64,000 nt of DNA from Bacillus sp. DNRA2 (GCF_012843265.1 NZ_JABAIT010000009.1:1-64000); one strand, 5' to 3'; positions 46,647 through 56,659 are shown, numbered from the stretch's first letter. Program-made: numbers and translations. Notes: a model not told the origin generated them from the letters alone.

Positions 46647-47186
46647 ATGAAAAAAGAATGGAACACGGTCGAAGTAATGCGTCATGCACGACACGACTGG
46701 TTAAATAAAATACAATTAATAAAAGGTAACCTTGACTTAAATAAAACAGACCGAGTGAAACAATTAATTGAAGAAATAGTCATGGAAGCCCAACAAGAGG
46801 CCAAATTAACCAATTTGAAAATCCCTCACTTCGCAACACTTTTAATGACAGGGAATTGGGAGTCCTATTCCTTTATCATAGAATATGAAATCTTAAACGG
46901 CAGTGAAATATTAGCAATTAATGATACCCAAATCGCAAACTGGACACAGACCTTTTTTACAACCTTACATAATGCTGTAGATGCTTTTGGTGAAAACCAT
47001 CTGTCCATTACAATAGAAACACAAAAAAATGGTATTCGTTTCTTTTTCGATTTTAGCGGAATAATAAAGGATAAAGACAAATTACAACAATTCCTTGGCG
47101 GCGATGGGGATGTATCACCATCGCATCAGGTCTTGGAATTCTCTCAACAGGAACTCGCAATTGATGTTTTTATGCCATTTGTGTAA
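46647..47186 (+). CDS. spo0B: Sporulation initiation phosphotransferase Spo0B
   Basis: Spo0B passes phosphate from Spo0F to Spo0A in the phosphorelay. The 179-residue protein has the helical-hairpin dimerization domain with the phosphoacceptor His in MRHARHDWLNKIQLIKGNL and a C-terminal domain that resembles a histidine-kinase ATPase but has lost its nucleotide motifs. ATG 46647 follows GTGGGAGTG. The frame is open to 46566, but upstream residues look untranslated. obgE follows, as in B. subtilis. Confidence 0.93.
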   Translation: MKKEWNTVEVMRHARHDWLNKIQLIKGNLDLNKTDRVKQLIEEIVMEAQQEAKLTNLKIPHFATLLMTGNWESYSFIIEYEILNGSEILAINDTQIANWTQTFFTTLHNAVDAFGENHLSITIETQKNGIRFFFDFSGIIKDKDKLQQFLGGDGDVSPSHQVLEFSQQELAIDVFMPFV

Positions 47187-47241
47187 AAAGGTGTGAAAAA
47201 AGCGATTCTCGTCTTGACGGAAACTAGTTTGTTATAAATAA

Positions 47242-48552
<1,311 letters not shown>

Positions 48553-48576
48553 AGCTTCGCAAGACGGGGTGGAGAA

Positions 48577-49032
48577 ATGAGAGGACATAAATTCGATAAG
48601 AAATTTTATTTAGTGCGTGAGGACGTTTTGCCGGAAGCGATGAAAAAAACGCTCGAAGCCAAAGAAATGATTGAACGGGGAAAGGCTGAGTCGGTTTGGG
48701 ATGCTGTCAATAAAGTGGATCTGAGCCGAAGTGCGTTTTATAAATACCGTGATACCGTCTTTCCTTTTCATACCATTGTAAAAGAAAGATTGATTACGCT
48801 GTTTTTCCAATTGGAGGATCGCTCCGGCACGCTTTCAGAGTTACTTGGATTGGTTGCGAATTCCGGTTGTAACGTACTAACGATTCACCAGACGATTCCA
48901 ATTCAAGGTCGCGCAAACGTTACACTTTCATTAAATGTTGCCAATATGGGGATTGATATTGATGAGCTGCTGACAAAATTGCGGCGGCTTGAATTTGTAG
49001 AAAAAGTTGAGGTGTTGGGATCCGGTTTGTAG
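48577..49032 (+). CDS. pheB: ACT domain protein PheB
   Basis: A 151-residue protein with a C-terminal ACT domain ([25 protein letters not shown] near residue 80) and a helical N-terminal part ([17 protein letters not shown]). In relatives it is encoded upstream of pheA; early reports linked it to chorismate mutase activity, but the sequence has only an ACT domain, so a regulatory role is more likely. ATG 48577 follows GGGGTGG. Confidence 0.92.
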   Translation: MRGHKFDKKFYLVREDVLPEAMKKTLEAKEMIERGKAESVWDAVNKVDLSRSAFYKYRDTVFPFHTIVKERLITLFFQLEDRSGTLSELLGLVANSGCNVLTIHQTIPIQGRANVTLSLNVANMGIDIDELLTKLRRLEFVEKVEVLGSGL

Positions 49033-49098
49033 GTCGTAGTCGGGCTATCAATCAGATTCCCACCTAATTTTGATTTTTAAGGGGAAGAGGGAAAAAAC

Positions 49099-49950
49099 GT
49101 GAAGGTAGGATATTTGGGTCCGCGAGCGACGTTCACAGACATAGCGGTGCGCAACATGTTTCCAGACGACACTGGGGTTCCGTACATCACGATTCCATCG
49201 TGTATGGATGCAGTGGTCGATGGGGAAGTGGATGTTGCGGTTGTTCCGCTAGAGAATGCGCTTGAGGGCTCAGTTAATATTACGCTTGATTATTTAGTGC
49301 ATGAAGTAGATTTACCAATCTTGGGAGAAATCCGGGTACCGATTCGCCAGCATTTTATGGTTCATCCTGATAATGCCGCGAACTGGCGTGAAACGGATCG
49401 AATTATGAGTCATTCCCATGCAATCGCGCAATGTCATAAGTTTTTACATAAAGAGTTTAAAGGCGTTTTCTGTGAAAATACGACTTCGACAGCTGCTGCT
49501 GCCCAATTTATTATTGAGCATCCGGAAATAAAAGCTGCCGCAATTGCCAACGAGTTGGCCGCGAAAGAGTATGGTCTAACGATTGTACAGCCAGATATTC
49601 ACGACTTACCATTTAATCACACGAGTTTTATCATCCTAGCGAAGCAGCCTTTGGAGTTATCCGAAGACCGCTCTTACTTTGTCGGTTATAAAACTTCGCT
49701 GATGGTGACTCTTCCTTCCGACCATCCAGGTGTATTACATACAGTTTTATCCGCATTTGCATGGCGCAAGCTCAATTTATCGAAAATTGAATCTCGACCA
49801 TCGAAGACCGGATTAGGCAATTATTTCTTTATCATCGATATCGCAATGAAAATGGACGAGGTGCTTCTTCCTGGTGCGATTGCTGAGCTCGAAGCTGTCG
49901 GCTGTGGTGTGAATTTATTAGGAAGCTATCCTGTTTTTAATCTCAAATAA
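49099..49950 (+). CDS. pheA: Prephenate dehydratase PheA
   Basis: PheA converts prephenate to phenylpyruvate in phenylalanine biosynthesis. The 283-residue protein has the catalytic domain (VGYLGPRATFTDIAV start, VVPLENALEGSVNITLDYL, and ENTTSTAAAAQFI) and a C-terminal ACT domain with the ESRPSKTGLGNYFF phenylalanine-binding motif. GTG 49099 follows AGGGGAAGAGGG. Monofunctional, with no chorismate mutase domain. Confidence 0.95.
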   Translation: MKVGYLGPRATFTDIAVRNMFPDDTGVPYITIPSCMDAVVDGEVDVAVVPLENALEGSVNITLDYLVHEVDLPILGEIRVPIRQHFMVHPDNAANWRETDRIMSHSHAIAQCHKFLHKEFKGVFCENTTSTAAAAQFIIEHPEIKAAAIANELAAKEYGLTIVQPDIHDLPFNHTSFIILAKQPLELSEDRSYFVGYKTSLMVTLPSDHPGVLHTVLSAFAWRKLNLSKIESRPSKTGLGNYFFIIDIAMKMDEVLLPGAIAELEAVGCGVNLLGSYPVFNLK

Positions 49951-49955
49951 ATATG

Positions 49956-49993
49956 AAAAAGAGCTCGCATCGTGCTGATGCGAGCTCTTTTTT
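49956..49993 (+). terminator. Terminator of pheA
   Basis: Perfect arms gagctcgcatc (49961-49971) and gatgcgagctc (49977-49987), with flanking A and T runs. Confidence 0.93.
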
Positions 49994-50020
49994 GTGGTAA
50001 ATGCAAATTTTCATTTTCAA

Positions 50021-50055
50021 AACAAAAAGAGCGCAACAAGCTTGCTGCACTCTTT
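50021..50055 (-). terminator. Terminator of niaR
   Basis: On the minus strand, a stem of aaagagtgcagcaag and cttgttgcgctcttt type (one mismatch) is followed by TTTTGTT. It starts at the niaR stop codon. Confidence 0.8.
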
Positions 50056-50591
50056 TACTCCATTAAAAATCCACCCTGCTTTAACGCTGCAACGGCATTG
50101 TCCAAGGCATCCTCAGAAGAAGCTGTAATCGTATGTAAATGAATTCCATTCGTCAGTTCTGACAAATAGGCAGCCTTCGTTGCACGAATCTTTTCCATAA
50201 AATGCTTAACATCATTACGAGTTGACACCATAATCGACGCTGTTAAATCTCCATAGACGGGATGCTCAATCCGTACATCCTTTACGGTAACACCGTGGTC
50301 GACCAATATATTTAACTCCTCCTCAGTCCGCTCGCGTTGGTGCGAAACTGCAATGGTACGCTCCATCACTTTCTCAAGTCCAGGCTGGTGGAGATATAAA
50401 TAACCCATGCTGGTCGCAATAATTGGTTCCTTTTTTGCTTTTAAAATCGTAATATCACCGACGATTACCTGTCTGGACACTTTTGTTTTTGCGGCTAATT
50501 CACTGCCGGTAATAGGCTGATTACTTTTTTTGAGTAGATTAAGAAGCAAGGTCCGTCGTTCTTCGCCTAAAATTTTTTTCTGTTCCTTCAC
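50055..50591 (-). CDS. niaR: NAD biosynthesis transcriptional repressor NiaR
   Basis: NiaR (YrxA) represses NAD biosynthesis and niacin uptake genes when nicotinic acid is present. The 178-residue protein has an N-terminal winged helix (GSELAAKTKVSRQVIVGDITIL near 30) and a C-terminal 3H domain with the histidines in VSHQRER, IEHPVYGDL and GIHLHTI. In B. subtilis it lies beside the nad genes; here no nadABC is near, but nadE is at 53659. It diverges from safA. Confidence 0.93.
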   Translation of the reverse strand: MKEQKKILGEERRTLLLNLLKKSNQPITGSELAAKTKVSRQVIVGDITILKAKKEPIIATSMGYLYLHQPGLEKVMERTIAVSHQRERTEEELNILVDHGVTVKDVRIEHPVYGDLTASIMVSTRNDVKHFMEKIRATKAAYLSELTNGIHLHTITASSEDALDNAVAALKQGGFLME

Positions 50592-50729
50592 ATTTGCTCA
50601 CCTTACCCTCTGATGATTCCCCATTTTATCATAGAATTACTGGGACATCTAACCTGATTCCTGCAAAAAGTAATGAAAAAACGCAATAACTCATATGATT
50701 TACTAAAATTAATAAATTTTTGTGTGGAT

Positions 50730-50760
50730 GAATAGCAAATTGCCCACTTCGACATACAAT
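50730..50760 (+). promoter_or_regulatory. Putative sigma-E promoter of safA
   Basis: CATACAAT (50753-50760) fits the sigma-E -10 exactly; GAATAGC (50730-50736) is a weaker -35 with 16-base spacing. The B. subtilis safA gene is sigma-E dependent. Confidence 0.55.
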
Positions 50761-50795
50761 GTATGGACTTATGCCACCTTAGGAGGGGAATCAGT

Positions 50796-52661
50796 GTGAA
50801 GATCCATATCGTACAGAAAGGTGATACTCTTTGGAAAATCGCCAAGAAGTACGGCGTGAATTTTGAAGAGCTGAAGAAATTAAACAACCAGCTCAGCAAC
50901 CCTGATATGATCATGCCCGGTATGAAAATAAAAGTTCCAACAACAGGGGGAACGATTAAGAAGGAAGCCCCGATCGGAGGAGCGCCGGCCAAAATCAATA
51001 TGGGCGCTAAAAAGGAAATGCCAATTGCCAAAGAAAAACCAATCGTGCAGCAAAAACCAATTGTTAAAGAGCAACCAATTATCAAGGAAAAGCCAATTGT
51101 AAAAGAGCAACCAATTGTTAAGGAACAGCCAATTGTAAAAGAGCAACCAATCGTTAAGGAACAGCCAATTGTAAAAGAACAACCAATCGTAAAAGAACAA
51201 CCTATTAAAGAAGCTCCAATCAAAGAGGTTCCAAAACAACCTTTCATTCCAAAAATGCCTCTTCCAGTCATTCCAGAAATGGATATTAACAATTATTACA
51301 TGATGAATATGGCAAACGTAAAAATGGAGCAACCAGCTCCGCCACCACCAAAAGAAGAACCAGTTGAAAGCCCGATACAAATGCCTGTACCACAACCTAT
51401 TCAAGAGGAGTGTGTCCAACCGATGTTCCCTTGCCCACCAGGTTATATGTATCCAATTTCACCAGTGCTGCCGGGATCTGGACTGCCTAATATGCCTTTT
51501 CAACAGGCTCAACCATTCCCGCAAACTCAAGGAATGTTCTCACCGCCAACTGGTGTAGCACCAACTGGAATGCCGTATAACATTGATGAATCATCATCAT
51601 TTATGCCGCCAATGCAACCAATGCAACAGGCACCGCAAGTGGCTGGAGTACAGGACCCACAATTATTGATGAGTCAACAAATGCCATTCGGTCAAGAGAA
51701 TCCAGGTGCACAGCAGCTGCCAATGGAAGGACCATTATATCCAATTTCGCCTGTGCTTCCAGGATCGGGATTACCACCGGGACAAATGCCAATGGGTCAA
51801 GGGGTTCCAGGCGGACAGCAACAGCTACCTATGGGTGGACCATTATATCCAATTTCACCTGTACTTCCAGGTACTGGACTACCACCGGGACAAATGCCAT
51901 TTGGATATGGTGCGCCTCAAGGAATGCCATTTTATCCAATGCAAGGCGGGCAACCGATGCAAGGAATGTGGGAATCACCAGAAATGATGGAACAGCCATA
52001 TTCACAAACAGCTGCAATGGGGTCATTCAACCCACCACCAGTAGCAGGTACAAAAGATTGCGGCTGTGGTGGTTCTAATGTACCAATTGGCGGAGGTATG
52101 CATGCTTTTCCACAAGGAATGCCATTTTCACAAGGATCTCCTGAAATGTTTGAAGGTGGTGTACCGATGACACCAATGGGCTATCCAACCTTCCCAATGG
52201 GTGGGGCTCCATTGCCATCACAGGGCCCAATGGCAACCTTCCCGCAAGGAGCAGGCCCAATGCCAGGAGGCCCAATGCCGACCTTCCCGCAAGGAGCAGG
52301 CCCAATGCCAGGAGGCCCAATGGCAACCTTCCCGCAAGGAGCAGGCCCAATGCCAGGAGGCCCGATGTCATCGTTCCCGCAAGGAGCAGGTCCAATGCCA
52401 GGAGGCCCAATGACATCGTTCCCGCAAGGAGCAGGACAGATGCCAGGAGGCCCAATGACATCGTTCCCGCAAGGAGCAGGCCCAATGTCAGGAGGCCAAG
52501 TGCCACAGGGGCAACAGTTCCGAGGAGATGGAGCACCATATTTTCCGCAGGCTGGCCAGGTATACTCACCCTTTTACGGACAACAGCAATATCTGAATCC
52601 ATTTGCAGGTAATCCAATGGATTATCAAAGTCGTGAGGAAAGCAGTGAATATGAAGGCTAG
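50796..52661 (+). CDS. safA: Spore morphogenetic protein SafA with extensive repeats
   Basis: SafA organizes the inner coat and depends on SpoVID. The 621-residue protein begins with a LysM domain (VQKGDTLWKIAKKYGVNFEELKKLN) that binds cortex peptidoglycan. Three repeat blocks follow: about ten copies of a six-residue KEQPIV unit (51050-51210), three long YPISPVLPGSGLP units (about 51450-51900), and six exact 15-residue units of the type FPQGAGPMPGGPM plus two variable residues at 52239-52508. A C-terminal Pro/Gly/Met/Gln-rich character is normal for the family, though this protein is longer than the B. subtilis one. GTG 50796 follows TAGGAGGGG. It overlaps the next gene by 11 bases. Confidence 0.92.
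   Translation: MKIHIVQKGDTLWKIAKKYGVNFEELKKLNNQLSNPDMIMPGMKIKVPTTGGTIKKEAPIGGAPAKINMGAKKEMPIAKEKPIVQQKPIVKEQPIIKEKPIVKEQPIVKEQPIVKEQPIVKEQPIVKEQPIVKEQPIKEAPIKEVPKQPFIPKMPLPVIPEMDINNYYMMNMANVKMEQPAPPPPKEEPVESPIQMPVPQPIQEECVQPMFPCPPGYMYPISPVLPGSGLPNMPFQQAQPFPQTQGMFSPPTGVAPTGMPYNIDESSSFMPPMQPMQQAPQVAGVQDPQLLMSQQMPFGQENPGAQQLPMEGPLYPISPVLPGSGLPPGQMPMGQGVPGGQQQLPMGGPLYPISPVLPGTGLPPGQMPFGYGAPQGMPFYPMQGGQPMQGMWESPEMMEQPYSQTAAMGSFNPPPVAGTKDCGCGGSNVPIGGGMHAFPQGMPFSQGSPEMFEGGVPMTPMGYPTFPMGGAPLPSQGPMATFPQGAGPMPGGPMPTFPQGAGPMPGGPMATFPQGAGPMPGGPMSSFPQGAGPMPGGPMTSFPQGAGQMPGGPMTSFPQGAGPMSGGQVPQGQQFRGDGAPYFPQAGQVYSPFYGQQQYLNPFAGNPMDYQSREESSEYEG
52239..52508 (+). repeat. Six in-frame 45-bp repeats inside safA
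   Basis: Units start at 52239, 52284, 52329, 52374, 52419 and 52464, each beginning ttcccgcaaggagcagg. The bases are almost identical between units, so the expansion is recent. Copy number should vary between strains. Confidence 0.92.
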
Positions 52662-53625
52662 AACATTTGGAGACGATGTATTCAATAATCGTCTCCTTTC
52701 CATTTTAAACAAGTCGGTTCCTTTTACGGTTTTAAAAGTAAAGCAACTTCGGGACAATGTTTATTTTATCGAAACGGATCGTCGACCTTATATTTTAAAG
52801 GGGTATTCATCCTATCAGCGTTTGCGATTACAGGAGGTCTTTACAGCAACACTGAAAAAACAAGGATTTTTGCAAACCTACTCATTTCTGCGTTTTTCAG
52901 AAAATCCAATCACTTATAATCATAAATATTGGGGCTGGATTGAATACTTAGAGCCTCACCGCGAAACGTTTACGTATCAAAGTGAAAACAATCGCATCGC
53001 AGGTTTAGAGCTACTCCGTTCATATCATTTCACGACAAAAAAATTTGTCAAAAGCTTTGAGCAAACACTTCCCTCATTTAACTTGCTTGAAAAGTGGATC
53101 GAACGATCACGTCAATTTTTGAAAAATCAACCTATCATTGCTAACTATCTGCCTGATTTCATGCTCAAAGAATTGCTCGACTGGGGAAATATATCCCTGT
53201 CTGGCTTGCAGCTAGAGAACCAAGAATTTGGTGATGATTCAAAACTTGCCATTTTGCATGGTGACGTTGCTCATCATAATTTTTTAAAATCAAAATCGGG
53301 AAAGCTAAATCTAATTGATTTTGACTTAATCGCAATCGGTCATGAGAGCGCCGATTTGCTTCAGTATGCTAATCGGATTCTTCCATACTTGAACTGGTCG
53401 CTTGATAATCTCACACAATATTCTCAGTTTCAGCACTATTTACAGCATCGTGCGTTTTTGTATGCGCTCATGTACCCTACTGATATTTTTCGAGAATGGA
53501 ATCGAATTATCAAAAGTCGAGCTTACCAACGCCCTAAAAAACTCATTCCCGTTATTGAATTGACGTCGAAGCAATTTCATCTGCGACAACAATTCGTTAA
53601 AGAGCTAAAGAATGTGGTAAAATAA
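52651..53625 (+). CDS. CotS/YutH-like spore coat kinase-fold protein
   Basis: A 324-residue protein of the APH-fold coat family, paralogous to YsxE at 9006. It has the catalytic-loop-like LAILHGDVAHHNFLKSKSGK, which keeps HGD, and the following metal-loop pattern NLIDFDLIAIGHESADL, so unlike YsxE it could be an active kinase. The N-terminal part contains YFIETDRRPYILKGYSSYQR, the lysine being the nucleotide-binding candidate. ATG 52651 overlaps the end of safA and lies nine bases after GAGGAAAG. Substrate unknown; the location suggests a role in coat assembly. Confidence 0.8.
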   Translation: MKARTFGDDVFNNRLLSILNKSVPFTVLKVKQLRDNVYFIETDRRPYILKGYSSYQRLRLQEVFTATLKKQGFLQTYSFLRFSENPITYNHKYWGWIEYLEPHRETFTYQSENNRIAGLELLRSYHFTTKKFVKSFEQTLPSFNLLEKWIERSRQFLKNQPIIANYLPDFMLKELLDWGNISLSGLQLENQEFGDDSKLAILHGDVAHHNFLKSKSGKLNLIDFDLIAIGHESADLLQYANRILPYLNWSLDNLTQYSQFQHYLQHRAFLYALMYPTDIFREWNRIIKSRAYQRPKKLIPVIELTSKQFHLRQQFVKELKNVVK

Positions 53626-53658
53626 CAAGAAAATATTGCAGCTGAAAGGAAGTAAAAG

Positions 53659-54402
53659 ATGGAACAAGCGATTAGTAAGCTCGTCCAATGGCTTCAGCAA
53701 AAGGTCGAGGAAAGTGGTACAAAAGGATTAATCGTTGGGGTAAGCGGTGGAATCGATTCCGCTGTTGTTACTCATTTGATTAAAAGAGCATTCCCAAATG
53801 ATTCACTAGGTGTGATTATGCCGTTAAAGAGCAACCCGAAGGACCGCGAAGATGCTCTAAGTGTAATTGAAAGCTGTGGCATCAAGCATGTCGAAATCGA
53901 ATTAACTGGGACCCATCAAGCTTTATTTTCTACAGTTGAGGAGCAGTTAAAGCAAGCTGATGCTTGGAATGAGGATCGCGCCAAACTTGGTGATGCCAAT
54001 ACCCGTGCTCGTCTCAGAATGACAACGCTATATGCGATCGCAAACAATTTTGGCTATTTAGTAGTTGGAACTGATAATGCTGCTGAATGGCATACTGGTT
54101 ATTTTACAAAATATGGAGATGGTGGTGTTGACTTAGTGCCGCTAGTCCATTTTACGAAGGGGCAAGTTCGGGAGCTGGCAAGAGCTTTAGGCGTCCCAGA
54201 GGGAGTCATCACGAAGGCACCAAGCGCAGGTCTGTGGGAGGGCCAAACCGATGAGAATGAAATGGGAACGACCTATGATATGATTGATCGATTTTTACAG
54301 GGAGAAGAGATTCCTGAAAAAGATCGCCAAATCATTGATCGCCTTCACCGAATTTCCGAACACAAACGCAATCTTGCGGCTGCTCCACCAAAATTCAACT
54401 AG
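53659..54402 (+). CDS. nadE: NAD(+) synthetase NadE (ammonia-dependent)
   Basis: NadE converts nicotinate adenine dinucleotide to NAD with ATP and ammonia. The 247-residue protein has the ATP pyrophosphatase motif GVSGGIDSAVV near residue 28, the NADTRARLRM-type pattern and GTDNAAEWHTGYFTKYGDGG. There is no glutaminase domain, so it needs free ammonia. ATG 53659 follows AAAGGAAG. Its presence near niaR suggests that NiaR may regulate it, but I see no operator. Confidence 0.94.
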   Translation: MEQAISKLVQWLQQKVEESGTKGLIVGVSGGIDSAVVTHLIKRAFPNDSLGVIMPLKSNPKDREDALSVIESCGIKHVEIELTGTHQALFSTVEEQLKQADAWNEDRAKLGDANTRARLRMTTLYAIANNFGYLVVGTDNAAEWHTGYFTKYGDGGVDLVPLVHFTKGQVRELARALGVPEGVITKAPSAGLWEGQTDENEMGTTYDMIDRFLQGEEIPEKDRQIIDRLHRISEHKRNLAAAPPKFN

Positions 54403-54436
54403 TCTGCACAGCGTTCTCGGGCAATATTAACAGTTA

Positions 54437-54507
54437 TGAAAACCCCACCTTGCACACAAGCTAATGGTGAGCTTCGTGCTCATATGTTAGCCGAGGGGGG
54501 TTTTTCG
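54437..54507 (+). terminator. Long hairpin ending in the coxA-like ribosome binding site
   Basis: gaaaacccc (54438-54446) pairs with ggggtttttc (54497-54506), and inside it gctaa/ttagc and tgagc/gctca form a second stem with loop ttcgt. A T run follows. The right arm contains GAGGGGGG, the binding site for the gene at 54509. It probably terminates nadE transcripts. Confidence 0.75.
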
Positions 54508-54508
54508 T

Positions 54509-55384
54509 TTGCATACAAAACGTTTCCTAATTCCTGTTATTGGCTTTTTGTCAATAGGGCTAGCAGGCTGCGGTAATGATGAGTCTGCCATGCAGGACCG
54601 CAACACCAACCGAGTTCAGCCATTTGGGTATTACTCCAATGAAAATCACAAGAATGGTGGTAATGTACAGATTTTAGACGATAATGATGGTCCGCTAATA
54701 GAAATTATGGACCACTCACTAGGGACAGAGGGGACAAACAGTCGTAATGACCGTCAACAATACCTCGAGGTGAAGGACGAAAATGGTAATCCGAAGAATC
54801 CAACGCGACCATTAGCGAACACGGACCGTAATTTTTTTGAGCGAGACAATCGCTTTAGTCGTAGTGATGCCAACTATCATGGCCATTTGGATGGCAACCG
54901 TGCCAGTACGTTAAGATCCACAACGGATTATAATCGTGATGGCATTTATGGTACCAACAATAATAGGGTCATGACTGGAGACGGAGCCAATAACAATTTT
55001 GGAAAAAATACTGACCGTAAAACGGATGGCAATCAAGCGAGCATTATGAGTACGCCAAATCCAGCCAATGATGCAAGTTTAATGAATCAGTTGAATAAAA
55101 CGGTAGCAGCTGTACCTAATGTAAAAAGGGTACAAACCGTTGTAAATAATAATCGAGTTGTCATTGCTGTTGATATGGGTTCTTATCTTGATGCGGCTAA
55201 AACAAGAAAAAAGATTGAGGATGTCGTTAAACCATACGTCAATGGCCGAACGATAACCATTGTTACCGACCGAGGCAGTTTTCAACGGATGCGAAGTATG
55301 TCGGAACAAAATGGCTACCGTGACCAGGACAACCAGGAAATTCGAAATATGCTTCGATCTGGTAACTTAAATCAAGCGCGATAA
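54509..55384 (+). CDS. coxA: YhcN/YlaJ family spore lipoprotein (CoxA-like)
   Basis: A 291-residue lipoprotein. TTG 54509 gives a signal peptide with lipobox LAGC near residue 20. A long Asn/Asp/Arg-rich region follows, and the C-terminal half is a YhcN/YlaJ domain (LMNQLNKTVAAVPNVKRVQTVVNNNRVVIAVDMGS). The position between safA and bofC is that of B. subtilis coxA (yrbB), which encodes a spore cortex-associated protein. The symbol rests on synteny and domain only. Its translation start lies directly after a hairpin that may occlude it. Confidence 0.8.
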   Translation: MHTKRFLIPVIGFLSIGLAGCGNDESAMQDRNTNRVQPFGYYSNENHKNGGNVQILDDNDGPLIEIMDHSLGTEGTNSRNDRQQYLEVKDENGNPKNPTRPLANTDRNFFERDNRFSRSDANYHGHLDGNRASTLRSTTDYNRDGIYGTNNNRVMTGDGANNNFGKNTDRKTDGNQASIMSTPNPANDASLMNQLNKTVAAVPNVKRVQTVVNNNRVVIAVDMGSYLDAAKTRKKIEDVVKPYVNGRTITIVTDRGSFQRMRSMSEQNGYRDQDNQEIRNMLRSGNLNQAR

Positions 55385-55398
55385 GCGAATTTACAGCA

Positions 55399-55438
55399 AA
55401 GCAGAACCCGATGTATTTGAGGTTCTGCTTTGTTTTTG
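55399..55438 (+). terminator. Terminator of the coxA-like gene
   Basis: Arms aagcagaacc (55399-55408) and ggttctgctt (55421-55430), then tgtttttg. Confidence 0.88.
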
Positions 55439-55481
55439 CTATTGGAGTGCTGCGGTGTGATAATGTTCGTTTTATCGAAAC

Positions 55482-55510
55482 GGATAATTTTTCTTGAGAT
55501 GGTCATGCTA
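55482..55510 (+). promoter_or_regulatory. bofC: Possible forespore (sigma-G/F type) promoter of bofC
   Basis: GGATAA (55482-55487) and CATGCTA (55504-55510) roughly fit the sigma-F/G consensus with 16-base spacing. bofC is under sigma-G in B. subtilis. The match is loose. Confidence 0.4.
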
Positions 55511-55563
55511 TACACGTGAAGTTCATGTTTGCTGGTTTCCTATTATTAAAAGAGGTGGTCTCT

Positions 55564-56079
55564 ATGAATGCCAGAATGTCCGTGATAATTGCCGTCGCAG
55601 CCAGCTTTCTGTTGTTATTTTTCAACCAAGAAATCGGGTCAGCCAAGGAACTACCAAGACATTTGGCAGCAACAAAGCAAAAGGTGACGATTGTTTTACA
55701 GCGGGTATATTTAGATGGAGATATGAGTGAAGAGGTCATAACTGAAACGGCCAACTCAATGCATGAGATTCAAGAAAGGTATGAGCAATGGCAGTTGATC
55801 GACAAGCAAGATAGCAAGCTTGTATTTCGCTTATGTTTCGATGACATTTCCCCGCTCTTAAAAGCAAACGGCTATTTCGGGATAACCGATGAAGGCATTT
55901 TGACAATATTTAACGGGAAGCCAAAACACTCAAAAATCATCCATTCGTTCTATCAAATTGATGTTGGGAAATTAGAAAGCCGCAAAAAGCAGCAGCTCAT
56001 GAAGGGCATTCCCATCAAAACTAAAGATCGCTATCAACAGGTATTGGAAACCTTCAAGCCATATACAAAATATGAATAG
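55564..56079 (+). CDS. bofC: Forespore regulator BofC
   Basis: BofC is secreted from the forespore into the intermembrane space and restrains the SpoIVB protease, delaying pro-sigma-K activation. The 171-residue protein matches the B. subtilis length. It has a signal peptide ending near GSA (residue 28) and the conserved segments LQRVYLDGDMS, DDISPLLKANGYFGITDEG and LMKGIPIKTKDRYQ. ATG 55564 lies five bases after AGAGGTGG; an upstream GTG at 55516 has no site. Confidence 0.92.
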   Translation: MNARMSVIIAVAASFLLLFFNQEIGSAKELPRHLAATKQKVTIVLQRVYLDGDMSEEVITETANSMHEIQERYEQWQLIDKQDSKLVFRLCFDDISPLLKANGYFGITDEGILTIFNGKPKHSKIIHSFYQIDVGKLESRKKQQLMKGIPIKTKDRYQQVLETFKPYTKYE

Positions 56080-56659
56080 TAGGGCATGGCTGAACTCGAT
56101 GTGAGGTTCAGCCTTTGTTGTGTAATTGTGAATTGTGCCCGGAAAATCGTAGTGATGGAAAAATTGGAACGAAAGAGCTCGATTGATGCCCAAAATTCTG
56201 GAGTCGTAGAAAAACGGTAATCAAAGAGAGCGATTGATGCCCAAAAATCCAGCGTCACGAAAAAATGGGAATCAAAGAGGGTGATTAATGCCCAAAAATC
56301 CAGCGCCACGAAAAAATGGGAACCAAAGAGCCTGATTGATGCCCAAAAATTTAGCGCTACGAAAAAACGGGAATCAAAGTGGCAGATTGATGCCCAAAAA
56401 TTCAGCGTCACGAAAAAGTGGTAACCAAAGAGAGTGAATAGTGACCGCGAGCCTTGCAAAAAGACAAAAGCAGTAACCAAAGAGCTAGTATCCGAAGAAG
56501 GTAATCAAAATCTTCGAGTCTTCGCCACAATCAAGCGTACCTCACCCCACTTCTGACCACACAAACCGAATAACTTTTCCGACAATAACATTTTTGTTCA
56601 TCCTGCGAAAAATGATATGATACAATGAGTAACAGTGAAAAATTGAGGAGAGAAAACAT
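56080..56659. other. 580-base gene-free region upstream of ruvA
   Basis: The left part is filled by the 51-bp tandem repeat. The right part (about 56490-56640) holds no gene and leads into ruvA; TATGATAC near 56617-56624 may be the -10. A minus-strand frame is open through the repeat only because 51 is a multiple of three, and it lacks a binding site. Confidence 0.7.
56130..56435. repeat. Six tandem 51-bp repeats between bofC and ruvA
   Basis: Units start at 56130, 56181, 56232, 56283, 56334 and 56385, an exact 51-base period, and each begins with gattgatgcccaaaa or a near variant. A decayed seventh starts at 56436. The consensus continues with cagcgtcacgaaaaa and gggaatcaaagag. Units differ by several substitutions but no insertions or deletions are seen, so the period is kept. 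Confidence 0.92.

Noticed and set aside
54437-54507. Riboswitch upstream of the coxA-like gene
   Set aside because: The structure is a single extended hairpin with a T run; no conserved ligand-binding core is recognisable.
56034-56480. A 148-codon minus-strand frame through the 51-bp repeat
   Set aside because: It starts at a TTG with no ribosome binding site, overlaps the end of bofC in antisense and is open only because the repeat length is a multiple of three.
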